From: Kitasatospora kifunensis
Lineage (GTDB): Bacteria; Actinomycetota; Actinomycetes; Streptomycetales; Streptomycetaceae
Reading direction: 5' to 3'
DNA length: 64,000 nucleotides
Assembly (NCBI RefSeq): GCF_014203855.1
Contig: NZ_JACHJV010000001.1
Coordinates: 6,324,001 to 6,388,000, forward strand
Positions 62,186 through 64,000 of this stretch are shown here, one piece after another. Under the pieces are notes generated by a model that made no database searches, was not told the origin of the DNA, and saw only the letters and a list, made by a program, of their open reading frames with translations. Position numbers and translations under genes: made by a program. Each line of letters begins with the position of its first letter. Position 1 is the stretch's first letter.

Positions 62186-63702
62186 GGTGCGTCCTCCTCG
62201 GACTCCTTGGACCGCTCGGGCTTCTCGGGCTTCTCGGGCTTCTCGGATTTCTCGCTCTGCGTGGGTTCTTCGGGCCGCTCGCCCCGTTGGGCGGCGACCC
62301 CCTCCAGCAGGTCGTCCGCCGGGCAGCGGCCCCTGGCGGTGTAGCGGTCGGCGAACTGGGCGACCGCAGAACGCAGTTGGCGATCATCCCGCCGGTCGGC
62401 GAGTACGCCGTCGGCGACCGCGAAGCAGTCGAGCGCGGCCTGGCGCAGTACCGGGTCGTCCATGCCGCGGGTGGCGGCCCTGGTCCAGGCCGGTCCGCGC
62501 GGGCCCGGCTCGGCGGAGGTGGAGGCGGCGCCGGCGGCCAGCGGCTCCAGCGCGGCGAGCGCGGCGTCGGCGGCCCGGGAGTCGGCGAAGAGCGCGGCGG
62601 TCAGTGCGGCCGGGACCACCCAGCCGTCGCCCGGCTGCGCGTCGATCATCCGCAGCTCCAGGTAGCCGCGTGGGCGGACCGGCGGGAAGAGCGTGCTCAG
62701 GTGGTAGTCCAGGTCGGCCAGGCTGGGGCGCTCGGCCTCGGGACGGGCGAGCCAGCCGCGGAAGGTGAGCCCGACCGGCGCGTTCCACGGGCGGCCCTCG
62801 GGGCGGCGTACGCAGAGCACCGCGGCGTCCAGCACGTACCGGGCCCAGGCCGCGCGCGGATCGCCGTCCGCGCCATGGCCGCCCGTGCCGCTGCCGCCGG
62901 TACCACCGCCGCCCGTGCCGCTGCCGTTCAGGCCGGTCGGCGCCAGGGTGCGGCTGGGGTCCATCCGGGCCCAGACGGCCTGGCGGGTGGACCGGTAGCC
63001 GGTCGGCCGCCCGTCCAGCAGTGGGGAGTTGGCGAAGGCGGCGACCAGCACCGGACCGAGCAGGTGAGCCAGCCGCCAGCGCGCGCGAAAGCCGTCCAGG
63101 CCGTGCGTGTCGGTGCCCGCGTCCAGGCAGACCTGGGTGGAGGCGGTGGCACACATCATGATCTTGCCCCAGGGGCCGGTGCGGCCGAAGAACTCCTCCA
63201 TCGCCAGGTAGCGCGGTTGCCGCAGCGTTACCCGGCGTTCTTTCGGATGGGGTTCGATGCCGTAGCCGACGAGGTCCAGGCCTTGGGTGGCGAAGGCGGC
63301 ACGCAGTGCGGCCAGGTCCAGACGGGTGGTTTCCACGCAGTCGGTGAGGTCCGCGGCGGCCGGGGAGCTGAGCTCGACCTGGCCGCCGGGCTCCTGGGTG
63401 AGCCGGGAGCCGTGAGGGAGGAACGGGTGGTCGGGGGGCAGATGCAGTGCTTCGAGTGCGGCACTGACCCGCGCGGGGTCGGGGGCGGCGTGGGGTCGAC
63501 AGGAGTCATGGACGAACCACTCCAGCTCGACTCCGAGCTGTCCGGGAGGTCCGATCTTGAAACAGGTGCTGGCCACGTACGCCTCCGCGGACGATTCCGT
63601 CAGCGGGGTCACGGTCGGCGGCGCCTGCGGTTCGGTGTCGAGGGAGGGGCTCGACGGTCGTACGAGGTTCACGTTCTTCACCGTCCTCGTCATCCGGGTC
63701 AC
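62179..63702 (-). CDS. egtA: Glutamate-cysteine ligase of ergothioneine biosynthesis
   Basis: The 507-residue GCS2-type ligase makes gamma-glutamylcysteine. Motifs include GVELEWFVHD near the N-terminus, LTQEPGGQVELSSP and IMMCATASTQVCLD. A Gly/Thr-rich insertion (about residues 257-275, GSGTGGGGTGGSGTGG) and a Lys/Glu-rich tail with KPEKPEKPER, encoded by a 9-bp repeat near 62219, are unusual. The start could be later than 63702. It heads egtABCD, divergent from the gene at 63927. Confidence 0.92.
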   Translation of the reverse strand: MTRMTRTVKNVNLVRPSSPSLDTEPQAPPTVTPLTESSAEAYVASTCFKIGPPGQLGVELEWFVHDSCRPHAAPDPARVSAALEALHLPPDHPFLPHGSRLTQEPGGQVELSSPAAADLTDCVETTRLDLAALRAAFATQGLDLVGYGIEPHPKERRVTLRQPRYLAMEEFFGRTGPWGKIMMCATASTQVCLDAGTDTHGLDGFRARWRLAHLLGPVLVAAFANSPLLDGRPTGYRSTRQAVWARMDPSRTLAPTGLNGSGTGGGGTGGSGTGGHGADGDPRAAWARYVLDAAVLCVRRPEGRPWNAPVGLTFRGWLARPEAERPSLADLDYHLSTLFPPVRPRGYLELRMIDAQPGDGWVVPAALTAALFADSRAADAALAALEPLAAGAASTSAEPGPRGPAWTRAATRGMDDPVLRQAALDCFAVADGVLADRRDDRQLRSAVAQFADRYTARGRCPADDLLEGVAAQRGERPEEPTQSEKSEKPEKPEKPERSKESEEDAPC

Positions 63703-63895
63703 GACAACCTGATGTTCTTGCCCAGTCTGCGGCGACCCATACGGCAGCGCACCGGCGTCTGGCCGTAATTCATGGATTCCCGCTGCTCAGGGCGGGCAAC
63801 CGGGTGAGGTGAGCTGCCTCACATTCCAGCTGACGGCGGCCTGGGTGGAAATATCTGGGGATGTTCTCCCCGTTTGCCGTACAGTCGATGGAAGT

Positions 63896-63910
63896 GGGGA
63901 TGGAATCCCC
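63896..63910 (+). promoter_or_regulatory. Small hairpin before the gene at 63927
   Basis: GGGGAT and ATCCCC flank GGA immediately before the GGAAAGGAG ribosome-binding site. It could act as a leader hairpin, but it is short. Confidence 0.35.
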
Positions 63911-63926
63911 GGAAAGGAGCGCTGCG

Positions 63927-64000
63927 ATGACCGACACCCTGCAGACCTGCACGACTGCGACGGCTGGGTGCACCCGTGCGTCCGCGCCCCGACTCCGGGC
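63927..64000 (+). CDS. Partial gene running off the window, function unknown
   Basis: ATG 63927 is preceded by GGAAAGGAG at good spacing. The first 24 codons read MTDTLQTCTTATAGC and on to the window end without a stop. It is divergent from egtA. Too little is present to name the product. Confidence 0.65.
   Translation, partial: MTDTLQTCTTATAGCTRASAPRLR

Noticed and set aside
60069..62387. A 772-residue frame ending in EgtC
   Set aside because: It is EgtC preceded by egtB read out of frame. EgtC needs Met-Cys at its N-terminus, which ATG 60824 provides.
63770..63973. A 67-residue minus-strand frame at the window end
   Set aside because: It runs opposite to the partial gene at 63927 and overlaps its ribosome-binding site; no coding signs.

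Overview
The window is high-GC actinobacterial chromosome and reads as Streptomycetaceae (Streptomyces, Kitasatospora or a close relative). The evidence is two conservons (cvnABCD G-protein-like operons), a CYP157-CYP154 P450 pair, an SCO5389-family protein, SpoIIE-type phosphatase genes, the ergothioneine operon egtABCD, a mycothiol-type DinB protein, several probable leaderless starts and one in-frame TTA codon in an otherwise TTA-poor set of genes. No rRNA, tRNA, CRISPR array, prophage or intact transposase was seen; one short MITE-like element is present.

Layout. 1-4.1 kb (minus strand): a nucleotidyltransferase gene broken by an in-frame TGA, a cupin, an M48 protease, a membrane PP2C/SpoIIE phosphatase and a gamma-glutamylcyclotransferase. 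4.2-7.7 kb: an EamA transporter, a small protein and a secreted PNGase-A-like amidase, with a 27-bp perfect hairpin between the last two. 8.2-13.2 kb: conservon 1 (cvnA-B-C-D) followed by a styrene-monooxygenase-like FAD enzyme. 13.3-18.2 kb: an MDR quinone oxidoreductase, a GNAT, a DinB protein and a MarR-ABC export operon with a perfect 19-bp palindrome over its promoter. 18.3-23.3 kb: a MoxR/DUF58/DUF4129 operon. 23.5-26.8 kb: a MacB-like ABC system. 27.1-29.3 kb: a coiled-coil/Mrr endonuclease/TerD fusion. 29.3-33.8 kb: succinate dehydrogenase sdhCAB with a divergent LysR gene. 34.1-39.7 kb: an acidic-repeat protein, an SCO5389-family gene, a class A penicillin-binding protein and two small genes. 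39.7-42.9 kb: an S9 peptidase, a MarR regulator and a small CxxC protein. 43.0-47.0 kb: a sigma factor fused through a zinc anti-sigma motif and a membrane helix to an extracellular CAP domain, next to an OmpR/HK two-component system. 47.5-49.3 kb: an MGDG-synthase-like glycosyltransferase and a polysaccharide deacetylase. 49.5-55.1 kb (minus): conservon 2 with CYP157 and CYP154. 55.4-58.9 kb: a CASTOR/POLLUX-like channel carrying the TTA codon, then an AurF-like N-oxygenase with its TetR gene. 59.0-63.7 kb (minus): egtABCD. The window ends inside a divergent gene.

How the genes work together. Much of the window concerns envelope sensing and redox state: two conservons coupled to oxygenases, a sigma/anti-sigma/CAP receptor, an OmpR two-component system, a class A PBP and NodB/glycosyltransferase envelope enzymes, ergothioneine synthesis and SDH. 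The least ordinary loci are the sigma-ZAS-CAP fusion, the Mrr-TerD fusion, the conservon paired with a flavin monooxygenase, and the CYP157 protein without E-x-x-R.
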